From Lepisosteus oculatus (taxonomy: Eukaryota; Chordata; Actinopteri; Semionotiformes; Lepisosteidae): a stretch of 64,000 nucleotides of DNA. The notes beneath the pieces were generated by a model, which was not told the DNA's origin, made no database searches, and saw nothing but the letters and a program-made list of their open reading frames with translations. A program made the position numbers and the translations under genes. The stretch is from contig NC_090703.1 in NCBI RefSeq assembly GCF_040954835.1, positions 22,209,444 to 22,273,443 of the forward strand. Direction: 5' to 3'. Below are positions 1 through 12,812 of this stretch, in pieces (position 1 is the stretch's first letter; every line of letters starts with the position of its first letter).

Positions 1-2814
1 ATACGCTGCGTTTTAAAAATCATTAATGTTGATGTTATTCTCTTTTGATTTCCAGATTATACTTTTGAGAGTATCGTACATTTCTGATTTATTGAAAAAA
101 CACAAGCACCTTTTTGAGGTACGCTATCTTTATTTTATTTACTACGGCTTATTTGTAATGAAAACAGATAGGAGCTGTGTCACCGCTGTGTTTCTTTCTT
201 AATGGGTAAGTGCTAAATTAGATATGTCTGTGGCCACTTTTTACTAGCTTTCGAGCACCAAAGGAATTAAAATCGGGTGTCTGCATTACAGGTGTTTTAA
301 ATAAGAAACCGTTTCATGTCAATAAACAATACATAGCAAGTGAATAAACATTTAGCAATGCCACAGCCTTTTCATCTATGAGAACTCTTAAAAATATGAT
401 CCCAATGAGTACGACATACTCTGCAATTTACAGAGCAATAATGGCAGAGCTCAGCAGCTAGTGCAGTAAATAAATGAAAATAAATGCATCTGGCACTATT
501 CCATTCGGTATTCGTGTTTTTTTTCTCAGTAGTTCTCTGTGAATGGGTACGTTGTCACTCCAAGGATTTAACGACAAACTAAATCAACACTAGGACCTCT
601 GCTGGTCTCCTCCAACTCTCGTTTAAAAAATGCCACTGGGGGTCAGGGGTGAGCCCCCGGAGTTTCTATTTTTCTCTCGTCACCAAGGTGATGCTTTTGA
701 ATAGAACAGTCTTTTTTTGGGAGAAATGCAGGTGCGCGGTCAGAAACCCGGTTATACTACGATCATTAAATCTCCATAACAGGAAGTAGGCCTACAGTAC
801 TTCTTTTAAAAACAGTGACACTCTGATGTGTCCTATCAAAATAATGTCAGTTTCTTTTGATTTTCACAGAGTAACACATCTTTACGCTATGTAGCCACGA
901 GTCTAAGCTTGCACGTTAGAGATTTAAACAAGATCTAAAAACAATTTCGCTTAGTCCACTTCCTGCCATGAAGCTGATATCATATGAAGATGGAATACGA
1001 AACTTTAGTATCTGTATACAGACAAGAGCGAGTTTTTTTTATTTGGTACCTCCTTCAAAAACTGGTAGCTCTTAATCATAATCGGGGACAGCTCAATTTA
1101 GCGGTAAAATGAACAGATTTTTGCGGAACGTGTTACTGTACCAAGTTTTCGTTTTGCCGTGTTTTTCACTATGAAACGTGAAATGTGAAAAATAAAATAA
1201 TTGTCACTGTTTGAATACCAAATTATGTTGTTTTTAACCTATTCTCTTGTTCATTGTTATGATGTAAAAGCGTGTTGTAATAATCTACCTATCGTTAGTA
1301 AACAAATTGTACAAATATTCATCTTATTTATTTCTCGTTCCAGATATCTACAATATTTAAATTAGAAATAAAAAGCACTCTAAAACCTGTGAAGGTATAT
1401 ATTGTAAATAAATTTAAATTTAAATAACATATAACTCAGAATGACTTTGTATTTAAACAAAATACATGAATGTGTCCGAGATATTAAGATCTGCCTAAAT
1501 CAGCCCAATTTGTAAATTTCAGATCACCCACTTTGTAGATTCAATACCATGGTGTCTTTCAAACTTTTAATCTTAAGTCTTTATTGCAAAATTAAAATAT
1601 TGTTTGATTAGAACAAAAATGATAATGGAAGCAAATTAATCGAGTTTAATAATAGCAAGTTGGATTCGCGTTTTTTTTAATCTCCTAGACCAGATATTAA
1701 TATCTTGCAGAGAAAGCTGTATTGAAATTAATATATTATACTCATTTTGACCCTTTTTCACAGCTTGTAACGGACAGCAAACGAATCCTATTTTCTAATT
1801 TCGTTCAACAGTTCTCCCAAACGTCCAAAATTAAGTCACATATTTCACAATGTAGTTACACGCCTATCCGATTAACAGTGTTATTTGTTTGCTAACTTAT
1901 TTTTGTGTTTGTTGTTTGTCCTGTCGTTTGTTTTTATTGAATTAATGAAAGGGCTTTGCCTTTGTTTCTGCATTCTGTTTCAACCTTTCGGGTGCTCTTG
2001 GTAAATGTAACTAGTAAAAATGTAATTCAGGTTTGCATGTTTTGTTTTACACAAAAATGCCATTTTGATTGCTGGTGAGATCAGATATGATATTCTTCAA
2101 AGTCCCTGAGTGTGTCTGGACACTTGATATAAGAATGTTATTACGTTTTGAATTACACGAAACATCAAAAAGGACTCTAATAACCAAAGCAAATATTTGA
2201 TGGTGAAGAGTCCTTAATAGTTTAAAAGTACCCTTTACTTTTTTCGCGAAGCGCACTTTTGTCTATGGGTGTTTAATAGATTAAGAGGCTACGAGAGGTC
2301 ATTGAAGTAAGGAATTTCAACGTCTGAACATGACTTTTCTTTCCCTTGCGAGGTTTACACTTAAATTGAGAGTCCTTGGTAAACTTAACAACACTTGTGA
2401 CGGGCCTACCTAGCATACAGTAATCTGTGTGTCAACGAATTTAAGTAGCTAATGAATAAAGGCACTGTGTGCATCCTTAAAAAGGGAGATGTTTTCCCTC
2501 TCCTTGTAGTCGTTTGAAAACTCTCACCGTTACATTTTTAAGTTAGTATCTGTGTTAAAAAAGGGGGAAACACCAACTACCGTGTGCATATGAATAAACC
2601 ATAAATTTCGGTGAATTATGTTTCTGTTGTGAAGCACATCTAATTTATAATCCCGTGATGTGAAAGTCAGTTGTCATAAAAAAACTATTCAAACGTTGTC
2701 ATGATTTTTTTAATCCTCCTATTCACAAAGTCAAAACCTTGATGCCAACGATTTCGTTTGATAGTAGAAATTAAAAGGCTTTTAATTCCGTTTGGAAACG
2801 CATAACTAATAACT
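1..2814. other. Intergenic DNA far upstream of nkx2.9
   Basis: No gene is recognisable. Open frames on both strands are shorter than 70 codons and match no family I know. The DNA is AT-rich with long A/T runs, yet keeps scattered CpG dinucleotides and has no recognisable interspersed repeat. If the usual vertebrate order holds, the pax9 side of the cluster lies beyond the left edge. Confidence 0.6.
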
Positions 2815-3240
2815 GTGTATAGACTTGGCTGCAGTAGACGTGAAGCAGTCGATAGTGGCCCGAATCCATTGAATCCCATTGAAAACCATGACAACAAGGA
2901 ACAAGCTCGGATTTATCCGAGAAAGTTAAAGCACATTGTAAGGAGGCGTCAATCACGCATTATTCCGACACTGAACAAATGCAAAATCTTGACTGGAACA
3001 AATGCTTCCAACGGGTCCAAGACTTAGGGCTACATTTCCCGCTTTTGTTCCTGGCCTCGCAGTTGGCGTGTATTTGTGTTCCCTTTAGTTCGACCACCCA
3101 GGATGTTTGTGAGGCCGATCGCGGAGCACGGAAGATAACGAGTCTACTCTCGGCTGGCACACGTGATAGGTGGTTGCAATAAGCGCTGCCTGGGAACCTT
3201 AAAGCAGGCCGTCCGTTTTCAAGAAATATGCAGGACATTG
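2815..3240. promoter_or_regulatory. CpG- and GC-richer block upstream of nkx2.9, candidate enhancer
   Basis: This block is clearly richer in G+C and CpG than the AT-rich DNA on either side. It contains a consensus GLI site at 3092..3100. Short overlapping open frames on both strands (60 to 92 codons) are what a GC-richer stretch produces by chance, and none resembles a known protein. It lies about 1 kb upstream of the nkx2.9 TATA box. The enhancer role is inferred from position, composition and the GLI motif only. Confidence 0.35.
3092..3100 (+). promoter_or_regulatory. Consensus GLI binding site
   Basis: The sequence GACCACCCA matches the 9-bp consensus of GLI zinc-finger factors exactly. 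GLI proteins transmit Sonic hedgehog signals, and Nkx2.9 is a known hedgehog-responsive gene of the ventral neural tube. The site is about 1.06 kb upstream of the TATA box. A single 9-mer can occur by chance, so occupancy is inferred. Confidence 0.45.
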
Positions 3241-3909
3241 GCCAAGACCTCTTAGTCCTGTATACCGACCTCGAAATGTATTTTAAAAATTAATCTCGCT
3301 GCGTCATACCTACCCTACGACATATCATAGAAATCCGGCATTGAAGAATATGGCGGGGAAGGGAGGGACTGTTTAAAACACGGGCAAATTAATCATATTT
3401 CATAAAGAGTTTGTATGTCGAGAAAATGTGTATTTTACTTAGAAATTACCTTCAACGTCTTTATTCCTACACGGTTTGGGACCAAAAATAGGAATAATTC
3501 AGTGTGACTTGGTTGCTCAAACAGACGATTGCGTGGAAGTCTATTAAAAAAAAATCCGTTCTTTCGAATGATTTATTATTTCAACTACTGTGGGCCCCAC
3601 GAGTAAAACACTAGACTCTGACTTGTTTTTCCGAATCAGTTTAAAAATCCCAAGACCGTACAGGGCCTGTGCAAATATCCTTTGAAAAATGTGAATATGT
3701 AAAATATGAATGTTTTTTAGGTTAGGGTGTATTCCAATTGGATCGTTCCGCGAGCTTTCTGTGGAATACATACATACACCTGGTGCAAAAAAAGATCAGA
3801 AACATCCGTAATGAATTGGTAAAATCAAATATAGTCAGCCTGCTAATGGTTCACTTTGTATGCAAATAGCTGTAATGTTAGTTGGGGAGGGGGGTTGGTT
3901 GTTGTCACT

Positions 3910-3918
3910 TACCACCCA
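3910..3918 (+). promoter_or_regulatory. Near-consensus GLI site in the nkx2.9 proximal promoter
   Basis: TACCACCCA differs from the GLI consensus only at the first base. It lies about 240 bp upstream of the TATA box and just downstream of a G-rich run (3886..3900). Together with the perfect site at 3092 it suggests direct hedgehog input to nkx2.9, but the single mismatch weakens the call. Confidence 0.3.
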
Positions 3919-4155
3919 AGAAGTAGTTCAGCCGCAACAATTACCATTATCTGTTTCCCACTTTTGGCTAATCAGGCTGAATATGTAATGATAAAGCGTG
4001 TTTCCTGCTGCCATTGGGAAGTGTCTGTATTATTCTTCTGGGTTCTTACACCTTCCCCTCACAGGGGCTTGGGCATTTGAGTCATTCAGGTGCTTAGTGT
4101 CCAACGGAGAGGGACGATCTGAAAGCCGCCAGTGTTTGGAGTGCGGAGAGCTGTT

Positions 4156-4163
4156 TATATAAA
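4156..4163 (+). promoter_or_regulatory. TATA box of nkx2.9
   Basis: TATATAAA lies 166 bp upstream of the first ATG, in a locally GC-richer context. A start site about 25 to 32 bp downstream would give a 5' UTR of roughly 130 nt that includes the T-rich run at 4274..4290. No other TATA-like element sits at a sensible distance from the coding start. Confidence 0.6.
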
Positions 4164-4321
4164 CACCGCAGCGTAAACGACGCGAATATTCGAGTTTGCG
4201 ATTTGACAGCGCGCACACCTCCTATTCTCCGTTCGTTCTCCTTTAGCGGAGTCGTCGGATTTCGTTTCTGGGTGTTTTTTTTTATTTTTAAGGATTGTAT
4301 GCACCGTCAACGCATCGCTAT

Positions 4322-5468
4322 ATGATGTCTGTTTCTGCAAAAATCAGTTTTACTGTTCGTAGTATTCTGGATTTACCGGAGCATGAGGCGGGTCATTCCC
4401 CAGAAAGCTGTTCTGCCTCTTCATATTCTGAGTGGTCAGAAGGTGACAGAAGTCACTGCCTATGTAAGTATCTGGAGATATTTTAATTTTACACAAAAAA
4501 CACACTTTCCAGACTGAATAATCATTCAACAGCTTAATTAGATCAAGATATTTGTAATGTTTTTTTATTACACGATTGTGTACTAATATTTCTCGATTAA
4601 ATGTTCTACTTTGCCAAAGTTTCTGTGGAATGATTATTTTATGTTAATGATATATTTATTTGTAAGTTCACTTTTTTTAAGCGAGGAGATACTGAGACTT
4701 CAAGGTGACATTTCGTAGGTAACTTACTCCGTTAGATTAAAAACCTCTCAAACATTTAAAGCATAGTTCTATTAAATTAGATTAGTCTTCGACATTTTAG
4801 CATAATTCGTTTTTTTAAGATACTTGCATCCAATAGAGGCGCTTAACCACGTCCAATGTGGTTAATTACGTTGTTTTAAAATGCATTTACAGTACTGCCT
4901 ACAGAGAGTCGTATAAACTATTTGTGTCTTTCTAGCATCTGACGAGAGCTGTCCAGAGACATTTCCAGATTCAACCCAGAAAGCAGAGCCCAGTTCAGAG
5001 ACAGAAGCCGAAAAAAAGAAGAAGCGACGGGTTCTTTTCTCCAAAGCCCAAACCTTTGAGCTGGAGAGGCGATTCCGGCAGCAGCGCTACCTCTCCGCCC
5101 CTGAACGCGAGCAGCTCGCCCATCTTCTCAGTTTGACACCGACCCAAGTGAAAATCTGGTTTCAGAACCACAGATACAAAATGAAACGAGCCAGGACCGA
5201 GGGATCTACAGACCTCAGCCAGACCCCGCTTCTGCGTAGGGTGGTCGTACCGGTGCTGGTTAGGGACGGAAAACCGTGCCACACCTGCGTCATCGACTCG
5301 GCACAGTTTCAGGACAAACCTGGCTGCGGCATCTCCACATCAGCACCGCCCGCGTCCTTTGCTCTCCATGGGTACCAGCCCCTTCATCACGCCGCTCCCC
5401 TGACATTGATTCCCGGCTATCAGCACTTAACTAGCCCTGCAGCGTCCAGGCATCACTGGGCTTGGTAA
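4322..5468 (+). CDS. nkx2.9: Homeobox protein Nkx2.9 (NKX2-8 orthologue), two exons
   Basis: Nuclear NK2-class transcription factor, known in vertebrates for roles in ventral neural tube and floor-plate patterning downstream of Sonic hedgehog. The coding sequence is join(4322..4463, 4936..5468), giving 224 aa and ending in TAA. Splicing uses donor GTAAGT at 4464 and a TTTCTAG acceptor ending at 4935, with the junction in phase 1. The N-terminal TN (eh1-like) motif [14 protein letters not shown] is at residues 7-20. The homeodomain spans about 75-134, with the recognition helix containing [12 protein letters not shown]: Asn51 is residue 125 and the NK2-diagnostic Tyr54 is residue 128. The NK2-specific domain [13 protein letters not shown] is near 150-162, and the protein ends in Trp-Ala-Trp. 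A second ATG at 4325 has the better context (A at -3), so translation may start one residue later. I chose nkx2.9 rather than nkx2.2 or nkx2.4 because of the short C-terminus, the divergent exon 1 and the linkage to nkx2.1. Confidence 0.93.
4464..4935 (+). other. nkx2.9: nkx2.9 intron
   Basis: This 472-bp AT-rich intron has GT-AG ends: GTAAGT at the donor and a pyrimidine-rich TTGTGTCTTTCTAG acceptor. It interrupts codon 48 after its first base. The position between the TN-containing exon and the homeodomain exon is the usual one for NK2 genes. No repeat or internal gene is visible. Confidence 0.9.
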
Positions 5469-6257
5469 CCGGGGTACCTGTCGGGTCTTGGACTGCAGTA
5501 CAGCTTTTGAATTGCAGCTTATAATCTCAAGAAAGCATTTGAACTGCATTTGATTAATTTTACAGTAACTAGTAATCACTGTCGCCTGTCTGTTGGGATT
5601 AAACTACCCGCGTTAGCAAAATCCTCTCGGAACAAAGACTTCAGCTTGATGTGGACATTTATGAACTTTTTTGCACAGGTTCATTTATTACTGAAGAGCT
5701 ATGTTTTTCGAGGAGTTCGGTTACTCTTAATAGCAATAGCAATGATAGATTTTATTTTAATGTGTCATTGGAGATTTTGGAATTATTAAGAAAAGCACAA
5801 TTTTGGATATGCATTTGCTTTATAGTCTGTATCAATGAAAATATTTCAATAGCATTACTTTTACCAACTACTCCAGTGTACAATCATAACTGCTGATTCC
5901 TAAGACCTGGTCTTCTTTTTTTTAATTGTTCTGAAAAGCACTAAATCTTTGATAGAGTATTTTGCAGCTGCACGGTGTCTTTCTTGTATTGTCGCTGTAA
6001 GATAAAAAAAAAAATCTCAACATCTTGTTCTTTGAAGTTACAACCAAAATGGCAACCAAAATTAAACGCATTTTAATGTTTCGGTTAAATTTAATAAAGA
6101 GTTTTTTCGTATCATTCATTGTATATCCTTTGGTAACATTATTTTAACACCTTTTAGGTTACAATAAATATCATTGTGCATCACCGTCATATATATAAAT
6201 CGTTCAAAGGGGTAAATGAATAAATTGTAATATTTCTTGCTTGCTATTTCGAATAAA
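5469..6257 (+). terminator. nkx2.9: nkx2.9 3' UTR and poly(A) signal cluster
   Basis: After the stop codon there is no AATAAA for about 620 bp. Four then follow, at 6093..6098, 6163..6168, 6219..6224 and 6252..6257. The first predicts a 3' UTR of about 650 nt, and the others could give longer forms. The 79- and 81-codon open frames inside this stretch overlap each other and resemble no protein. Confidence 0.6.
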
Positions 6258-6924
6258 AAACAAAATTGACTGCAGCTGACACTGACGTTCAGAGCTATAT
6301 ATCAAAACGGTTTTCGAAGGAGACCCCATTAGCAGAAACCATTGTGTTACTGAAAGTTCAGAAAAGATCTGTCTGCAGCCTGTGATTTTGTATTTAGATG
6401 GAAATCACGAGTTTTCTATATACCAATGCTAAATAATAGCAACAGGTTGATCATTGTTTTAAGAAAAAATGCTATTTGTTTACGAACCGAAATTGAAGTC
6501 GTAGTCTGTGTAACAGATGTGCGACTTTCATTGTCTAAACTAATTTTTATCTAAGTATTTTCTAGTAAATAAAATCGACAAAGAAATGGCTGCATTTCGT
6601 TTGAAGAAAAAACAGATCGATTTGTTTCCTCCTTGGATTACTTTTCGTTGATGGTTTTGTGGACTTGCACACAATTAGCAGTGCCTGCTACCCACCAGTT
6701 TCTGAGATTCCTCTAATGTGTCTTTATTAAGATGATAAACGCTAAAAACACACAACAAAAAGGGGGAATTGTGATAATAGCATCAGTACTGCGTACAAAA
6801 ATGGGTCTCTGACTCAGCAATATTGCAAACTCCTGGGTACCTGACATGACACCCGATCCGATTATGATCAGAACATGGAATGGAAGAGGGTGGAACGTTC
6901 TGTATATGGAACGACAACCAATAG

Positions 6925-7035
6925 GCCGGGTAGTACCTGCTGCATGGTAACTACTGAGTCATTCAATCGCCCGGGAGGTGCAGCAGGTATCACCAGTCCC
7001 ATTCCAATCACACAACCTCACACTGGTGCCGCTCC
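6925..7035 (+). repeat. Dispersed ~100-bp repeat, copy A
   Basis: This segment resembles 15760..15875. Both contain TTCAATCG, then CTGGGAGGTGCAGCAGGT (CCGGGAGGTG here), then CAGTCC-ATTCCAA and a C-rich tail. Copy A also has ACCTGCTGCA (6935..6944) as the inverted partner of TGCAGCAGGT (6979..6988). I do not recognise the family; it may be a fragment of an old transposable element. Confidence 0.5.
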
Positions 7036-8042
7036 CTTCGATGCTCTGATTCTCAGCAGCAATGACTGTCAAGAGCAAAATCGTTATAGGTAAACATTAG
7101 CAGATAGTTTTAAGTATGTATTAAGTGCAGTCAATTAAACTTCACACCCGAAAAACAAGCAAATGTTTAAAATGAATATCCCTTCGTTTGTCAGAATAAA
7201 CCAAAACACGTATATTGAAACATCGTTAATGAGGTTGACGAATACTGTACATTTCGTTTAGACTTCATGGTAAAGCTGCGTTTCAAAGTTACGAGAATAT
7301 GGTTCAGAGAAAAAGTTAAACCTCATTCCTTTTACAGTCTTATACACACCATATCGGCAAAATGTTTTAGTTTAGTATACAACGTATTGCTAGAAGGGCG
7401 ATATACTGCCCCCCGTCGCTGCTTCATCTTTTCACCTGGATCCAGTTCCAGACTGGGTCGACGTCTATGTGGAGTTCGCATGTTTTCTTTGTGACGTGAT
7501 TCTTTTCCTTATTCCTTCCTTTTATATGCTCCTTCCTTATTCCAGAAACATGCTGGCTAAGTAGGCTGTGTTCCTGAAAGGACCCTGTGTTTGCGCTCTG
7601 CGATGCTCCGACGTTATTTTCAGGGTGTAGAGCCACCTTACGCTCTATGCTTTCGAGAGAAAAAATGACTTTATGACATGGAAAGTCCCAAAATATTCTA
7701 GGAGTTCTGGCATTTTTACCAAGTTTTTTTTTCATAAATGGTTTTCTTTTATGGGAGAAGTTCACATATGAGAAAACATTTGTAGGACCGTTGTTCTATA
7801 AAAAAATATCCTCCGACACAAGAATGTCAAATGCATTTATTAGAACAAGGTGCACTGTGTTTTCGCTTGTAACTCCAAGTCGTGTGTTCTTTATGAAGAT
7901 GGCTGTTTTGCTTAATAACTCCTTATTTTTCTACAGCGAACAGTTTCTACGGCTGACACATAAAAAAGACTAATTTCACACTATAGCGAATATATTTACT
8001 TATGTTTCAACCATTCGATAACTTGATATTTTATATAATAAG

Positions 8043-8145
8043 TAATAAGTTTATTCCATGCTGGAAAAAAAGCATGGAATATACCTATCACTTGTTCCTT
8101 TGCAGCCTACCCATGCTGACGCAGCTACCCACCTGAACTACTACA
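8043..8145 (+). repeat. Foldback repeat, short-stem copy
   Basis: ATTCCATGCT (8053..8062) and AGCATGGAAT (8071..8080) form a perfect 10-bp stem with an 8-nt loop. The following CTTGTTCCTTTGCAGCCTA and ATGCTGACGCAGCT match the tail of the long hairpin repeat at 18068..18285. The two are members of one family, and this copy appears internally deleted so that only the stem base remains. Confidence 0.6.
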
Positions 8146-11100
8146 TTTAATATAATATTTTGAAAACGACGCAGTTTAAAAAGCCGATTTTTGAAACTCC
8201 CTCACGGGGTAGTTCATATTTTGCCTTTTGAAATAGTGATGAAACTGCTAACAATGCTTTCATCTATTTGGGAATTTAACTGTAAATGGAGCATATTTAT
8301 TTATTTTCTTCTTCTTCTTATAATATAACTCGTTACCAGGTACGATTTCTCAGCATGGCTATTCAGTCGGAATTTTTCATTTGAACCTCGGAGGTTGAGT
8401 AATTTACTTTTCAGCAATGTGCATCAAAAACTTTAATGGAAGAAAGCTGTCGGGAGTACGAAAGCGAAAGGAAGAAGCGAAATATTTCAATCCGGGATTC
8501 CGCCCCTAATTCGATGCTTGCTTGCCACGGGACGGAGTGGTGAGTCTCCGCTGTCACCTGGCCCTTTGTTCTGTCCTGCTGGCCACCTTGTATTCCATAT
8601 GGAGGGGACTATAACTAGGATGGTCTCCCTGGAGCTTCGCCTCTCAAACTCCCTTTTTGTGTCTCGTATTGAAAAGACTATTGTGTGACCCAAAGGGACT
8701 AAGACAAAATCCGTAGTGTTTCAATTCTCTGGTGTTTAATCAGCCCCCAGTGACAAATTTATGGGTTTTAAGAGCACAATGGTATATTAGAACATTGTAG
8801 TCTTGAAGGTGACAAAAGCGGCCATTTAAGGGTGTTCCCAGTCGTTATTTAGACTCGAGAGAGAAATATGGGTCTAATGAAAAGGATGGTAATTGCTTAA
8901 TGCTTCTCTTTTCTCCTCATAATTATGAGTTATTTTCTGACTTTTTTATGGACAGGTAAACAAGTGACATCAGATTTCGCTAACACAAAAAGCTGTTTGT
9001 TGTAGAAACGTTGTACATTGTTCCAACGACAAAACCTTGAACCACTTATTTGTGTTATCTTTAATATCGTAATATGCTTAAGTGTGGTAATAGAGCCCCG
9101 CTATCGATGAATTGAGTAACACTTCTTTGTCGCCGAAGAAGTCTTCAAACGTTATATGAACCTGTGCTTTTTGGACCGGGTTATTAGATAAAGTTTTCAT
9201 CTTTATCATCTAAAGTTTGTAAATACCTTTAAACGACTCTGTTTAAAACGCAGAAGGCAACTTATTTGTTTGTATTTAGTACTTTTTGTTTATGGATTTT
9301 ATCGACCTTTAATACTGAAATATCAGAAAGATGACAGCTAATCTATATTAGTAACCAAATGTATTTGCTTTAAATGTCACATTTTGGAACGGACGGGGTG
9401 ATAATGAATCAGCTTAATTACAGTAGTTAGTTAATTGGCTACGCTGCACAAAGTCAGGAATAGCATCAATATTTCACGGCAAGCTTTTAGTAGGCCACTA
9501 CTATTAATCTTAAATAATATTAATTGACGTAATGGTTTGGACAATATAAATATGATAAATAAAATAGATTTTTACGTGTATAAATAGAATTATATAAGAA
9601 ACAAAACGATTCTATGAGGCTGAAGGTGTTGGGAACTGTATTGCAGAATTTCGTTAGGGATAAGCCTGGGAACTTCGAAAACTAGACACAAAAGAGCTTT
9701 ATCTATGCAGGCCTGCACGTGGGGATGATTTATGTGAGTCGGTTCAGTATTTTGAGAAGGGCCGGTAGCAAATCTTCCTCAAAAAACGTGAGTAAACTTA
9801 CACATGGAAGGTAAATGTCTACACCCAATCTGCTTCGCTTGTTTCTCTGCACCTTTGTGTACAACAGGCCTGCATTATAGCGTTTAGCTTAACAAATTCC
9901 ATCATTACTGTACTAACAGCTAATTCGTTTCATAATAGCTTCATAATTATTTTTAATTGTAAGAATAAAACTTAAAAACAAATGTCAAGTTAAGTAACTG
10001 TTTTTGACTAATATAATTGTTCAGAATTTAAAACTACTCGGTCTATTTACATACAGGATAACATGTTGTAAATGACAAAAACATCACAATTTTAAACTGT
10101 ACATATCCAATACCACTCATGGTATGCATAACTGTTAACTCTTTTACGATTGTCGGCGCTGTCTCTTAACTTCGCTTTTATACATGTTTTCAGTTGATTT
10201 AGGAAAACAATATAGTGAAATATTAGTTTAAAAACAAAGAAAACACAACATTTCTGTTTTGTGTTCTTCATTTAAACGTCTCTTTTGTGCCCTGATGCTA
10301 TTTCATTGTCGAGTAATATGTAGAGCTCTCAAAACAATTTTATATTTGTTAATTTCTTGGGTTTTTTTAATTGTTGTTGTTAAGCTTTGATGGGACACAC
10401 ACTGTATGAGAAGCAGCAATGTTAACTGCTGTAACATCCCCTGATGCTGCTTATCTATGACGATCACACCGCCCATACAAAAAGGACTCCCTCCTCAGTG
10501 AAGTTAAACCAAAGTAACACAACTAGAACTGCTAACTGATGGGAAACCTCGGTGACAACCGGGGATCGTTTCCAATTTAAAAAACCAAGTAAAACAAATG
10601 TCACTTTTTTCATTAGAAATGTTTGGAGAGCTTTTTGTCGGGATCTACGAGAGCGCGATCTATATAGTTTTTAAAACATTGTCTTTAATGCCTTTGGTTA
10701 GTTTACAGTTAAGTTTAGTTTGATCTTATAGGTGTTTATTTCAGTCTGCTGTCACCAGTCGTGACCATCATTATCCCCAAGTGATCGATGTTGCGTTTTT
10801 ATTTAGAAATGTATGTTTGCTTGTTCGTTTTGAACGAGTTAAAGGAATAGGTCTATTGTACTTTTGAAGTGCAAAACATTACACGAAGTTGTACAAGATG
10901 GTTTAATGATAGAGGTATCAGCGTTACCTCCTTCTGATCCCCTTAAACCCAAATTCCATCGTCTCGGTTCTTAGGAAAATGAATTCCTAGTCAAAGCTGA
11001 GTTTTCATGGGCAAAAAAAGCCCTACATCACTCGACTAGGGTAATTTATTGTATTGATTGTTAATTTCTTAATTAATCCAAGTGCTGAAGATTTCTTCAT

Positions 11101-12812
11101 TTATTAAGGATTAACTGGTGCAAAGCACTCGCAACTATAGGCAGTGGGACCCCTGATCCGAAACGTCGTTTCTTTCCGGATACAGTTGAACTGGCTCCTC
11201 AATGACACCAATAGAGAACGTAACTAGTGTTTCACGGTCGCTGTTCCGTGACATGTCTCTTTGCTGGTCTTTAAAATATGTTTTTAAGGCGAAAAAGCGA
11301 AAATTATCTTCGTTTTAATTGATGTGAGCGAAGTAGAATCCCCCCGCAAACTCAGCTGACATTCTTAGTAAATCTCTATTCGTTCCGCTCACGAATTGAA
11401 TTTACTTAACGAGATGAATTCATCTCCATCTCGTAACCGACAGACCAGTTAAGTATATAGGTATGGCATGGGTTTTTGTTTCTTGGTTGAAATTTGACGT
11501 GGCGTATACTGCACCGCATGTTGTCTGACTGTCCTTATTTATATAACAGGAAAGTAGAAGAAAAGGCCAATTACAGAATGATAATGTCAGAGTACTGTAA
11601 AGGAACGCATTAAAAAAAAATCAGGTTTAGGAGCCCCGAGTTTACGTCTCAAATCAAAATGCTGATTGTAGCATCGTAGTTTAAATTAGAACCTCTTAAT
11701 AGATTTGTATTCGATTCCCCTTCATGGTCTTCTTATTCCTCTTTGCTTGAGGCCACGTAAATGTATGGATAAATTATTATTATATGATATTGGTAGAATT
11801 ATGTTTTGTGATGCTGTTTGAAAGCCTAACCTTGAGTAGCTGGAATCAGATTCTAGTAGTGGAATCAGATAGCCAGACGGCTGGCCCTTCCGATCTGTAT
11901 TAAAGCTTTGGTAGGGGAAATGACTGATTACGGGCCTGAAATGCAAAATAAAGAAAAAATGATCATGAGTAAAGTAAGCGCCACTCTCAGACAGAAATAA
12001 TTTCTTAGTCAAAACATTAAAAGACTGCATCTTACAGTCAGAAGAAAAGATCGAAAGAAAAGCAGATACTTATTCTTAAACATTAAAGGAGGAAAGGATG
12101 AAGAAAGCGGTTCTTTTCACTATCGCGTGCATACGAAAATACGTGCTGCGATGCTATGTTATGAACATATCAGAATAATAAACCATCAGACTGGGCTCAC
12201 CAACTAGAGGATAATGTTTATCCTTTATTTTAGTGCAGGAGAAGTGTTTTCTCTCCCTAAATCTTTAAATCCCAATTCCTTTGTGGACTTTTATTAAGCT
12301 GACAGGTGTGTGTCGAGGGGAGACAGACAGACACTGTATTATTAACGTATATTCAACAAAGGATGAGATGGAGGGAGTATTTTAAATCAAGGATATTAAT
12401 GTAAAATATATGGTATATTTAATATGAAAGCTTATCTTCTCTAAAATGTAATACTAACTTATTTGAAGGGCGAAGACGAGAGGAAAGCTTTTTGTATCTC
12501 TAATACAATGAGGGGATGTTGGCGAATTTCAGATTACATTATCTTGTCAGTAGTAAACAGAATGTTTCATGGTGTAATTAGTGTAGTCCCTGCATCCCTG
12601 GAGGAGGACATCACAAAGCTCAACAGAACTCTGGGAACCAACAAAAGAAATAGGCTCTTTCAGGGTCTGAAGCATTAAAAGACTTGATGTATTAGACATA
12701 CAAGTACAGAGATTACTAGTGCACTCTACGTTTCTCTGTTTGTCTCAGAGGGGTGCACCAACACTATTTCTTCATCCTTGAGCGGAAAACTGCTTAGAGG
12801 AAGCTGGCCCAA

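Larger units (their letters stand above)
6260..12200. other. Repeat-poor, CpG-retaining intergenic DNA between nkx2.9 and nkx2.1
   Basis: I see no gene here. The stretch keeps CpG dinucleotides (7 in a hand-counted 300 bp from 10021) and holds only two short repeat pieces, listed separately at 6925 and 8043. Homeodomain-type TAAT motifs are frequent around 9390..9530, and short CpG-richer patches occur at 7380..7480 and 8470..8700. This fits a regulatory desert around developmental genes. Confidence 0.55.

Noticed and set aside
7424..7765. 113-codon minus-strand open frame
   Set aside because: Lys/Asn-rich translation from AT-rich DNA, no family resemblance, overlapping a frame on the other strand.
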